The notes under the pieces were generated by a model. It was given only the letters and a program-made list of their open reading frames with translations. It did no database searches and was not told the origin of the DNA. The translations under genes were made by a program, and so were the position numbers. Below are positions 63,600 to 64,000 of a stretch of DNA of 64,000 nt, one piece after another; the first letter of the stretch is position 1, and each line of letters opens with the position of its first letter. Source of the DNA: Balamuthia mandrillaris (lineage: Eukaryota; Discosea; Longamoebia; Balamuthiidae); NCBI GenBank assembly GCA_031835245.1, contig JAVKOQ010000228.1, positions 2,501-66,500 on the forward strand, read 5' to 3'.

Positions 63600-63706
63600 T
63601 ACCTTTTTGTTTGGTTGGTCAGAAAGACAGCCAAATGAAAAGAAAGAACAATAGCAAAAAAAAAAGTGTACAGAGGCTTGACGAGGCATCCAAGCAGAGC
63701 ATGGAA

Positions 63707-64000
63707 CTAATTGAGTTGACGCTGCTCCTTCATCCTCTTTGTTGAGAGGTAGGTTGCAGCACCATAAACGTTCAGTCGGAAGCTCTGCCTGTTCCACCAA
63801 CCTATTGGTTTTCCACATAAAAGACAGCGATGATAAACACAGACGAAGAGAACGAATGAAGAAAGGAGATAAGCAAAGAGAAAAGAAAGAGCAAAAGATT
63901 GGTAATCCATACCCAATGTGAACGCAACGAAAGGAATCAACAACGGGTTCTCCTCCTCCCGCTCCTCCTTCTGCTTCCTCCTCGTCACCGCCCTCTTCAC
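63707..64000 (-). CDS. C-terminal part of an unknown protein (partial)
   Basis: Two exons (63913-64000 and 63707-63801) give about 61 residues, entering from the right edge. A charged stretch (RRKQKEEREEENPLLIPFVA) leads to FTLG, then after the intron GWWNRQSFRLNVYGAATYLS and a basic end. The short hydrophobic part (LLIPFVAFTL) could be a membrane or core helix. I do not recognise a family. Its stop lies 108 bp from the FYVE start, in the same direction. Confidence 0.5.
   Translation of the reverse strand: MKRAVTRRKQKEEREEENPLLIPFVAFTLGMDYQSFALSFLFAYLLSSFVLFVCVYHRCLLCGKPIGWWNRQSFRLNVYGAATYLSTKRMKEQRQLN

Overview
This window looks like nuclear DNA of a unicellular eukaryote with short GT-AG introns, most likely a free-living amoeba of the Acanthamoeba/Balamuthia kind. 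The evidence is the gene content (Rap-type GTPase, SH3-RhoGEF, FYVE and PX proteins, ribosomal protein uL24/L26, GnT-I, a DASH Dad1-like protein), the many small introns, and F-box/ankyrin proteins with 'GCPWD' repeats of a type I associate with Acanthamoeba and its giant viruses. The species assignment is inference. I see no bacterial operons, CRISPR arrays, insertion sequences or tRNA/rRNA genes. I reconstructed about 36 gene models by joining exons on both strands. For most multi-exon genes the splice phases close exactly, and I state where they do not.

Layout. 1-5 kb: the start of an N-myristoylation-type EF-hand protein, an F-box/ankyrin protein, a DNAJC9-like J-protein and a Rap-like GTPase. 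5-15 kb: GnT-I (MGAT1), a PX-domain protein, an acetyl-CoA hydrolase/CoA-transferase, a Ser-rich unknown protein, a weak unknown and ribosomal protein L26. 15-23 kb: a split F-box/ankyrin gene, a uridine-phosphorylase-like enzyme and an SLC37-type sugar-phosphate antiporter. 23-32 kb: a granulin-like secreted protein, a SH3-DH-PH-ankyrin RhoGEF, a transposase-derived ORF with an in-frame stop, a MORN-like protein and a peroxisomal-type enoyl-CoA isomerase. 32-42 kb: a Dad1-like protein, ornithine aminotransferase, a TrmB-type tRNA methyltransferase, a TehB-like (DUF1971) membrane protein, a HAM1-like lipid-binding-type protein and a tandem trio of membrane-anchored START/SRPBCC-like paralogs. 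42-64 kb: a second F-box/ankyrin gene, a secreted berberine-bridge oxidase, a PWWP protein, a 1,866-residue WD40 protein, a large ankyrin protein, a cytochrome P450, a third F-box/ankyrin gene, an acidic EF-hand protein, a membrane FYVE protein with a 9-nt microexon, and the 3' end of one more gene.

Genes are tightly packed. Convergent stops lie as close as 25-90 bp and divergent starts 140-200 bp. Introns often carry long microsatellites, nearly always pyrimidine-rich on the sense strand. Between genes I count nine exact copies of the palindrome TGTCGACA, none inside a coding exon, mostly 70-330 bp upstream of start codons. That motif, the Dad1-like protein, the SRPBCC trio and the GCPWD F-box/ankyrin family are the most interesting observations. 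The genes otherwise look like unrelated housekeeping, signalling and metabolic functions, not one operon-like system.
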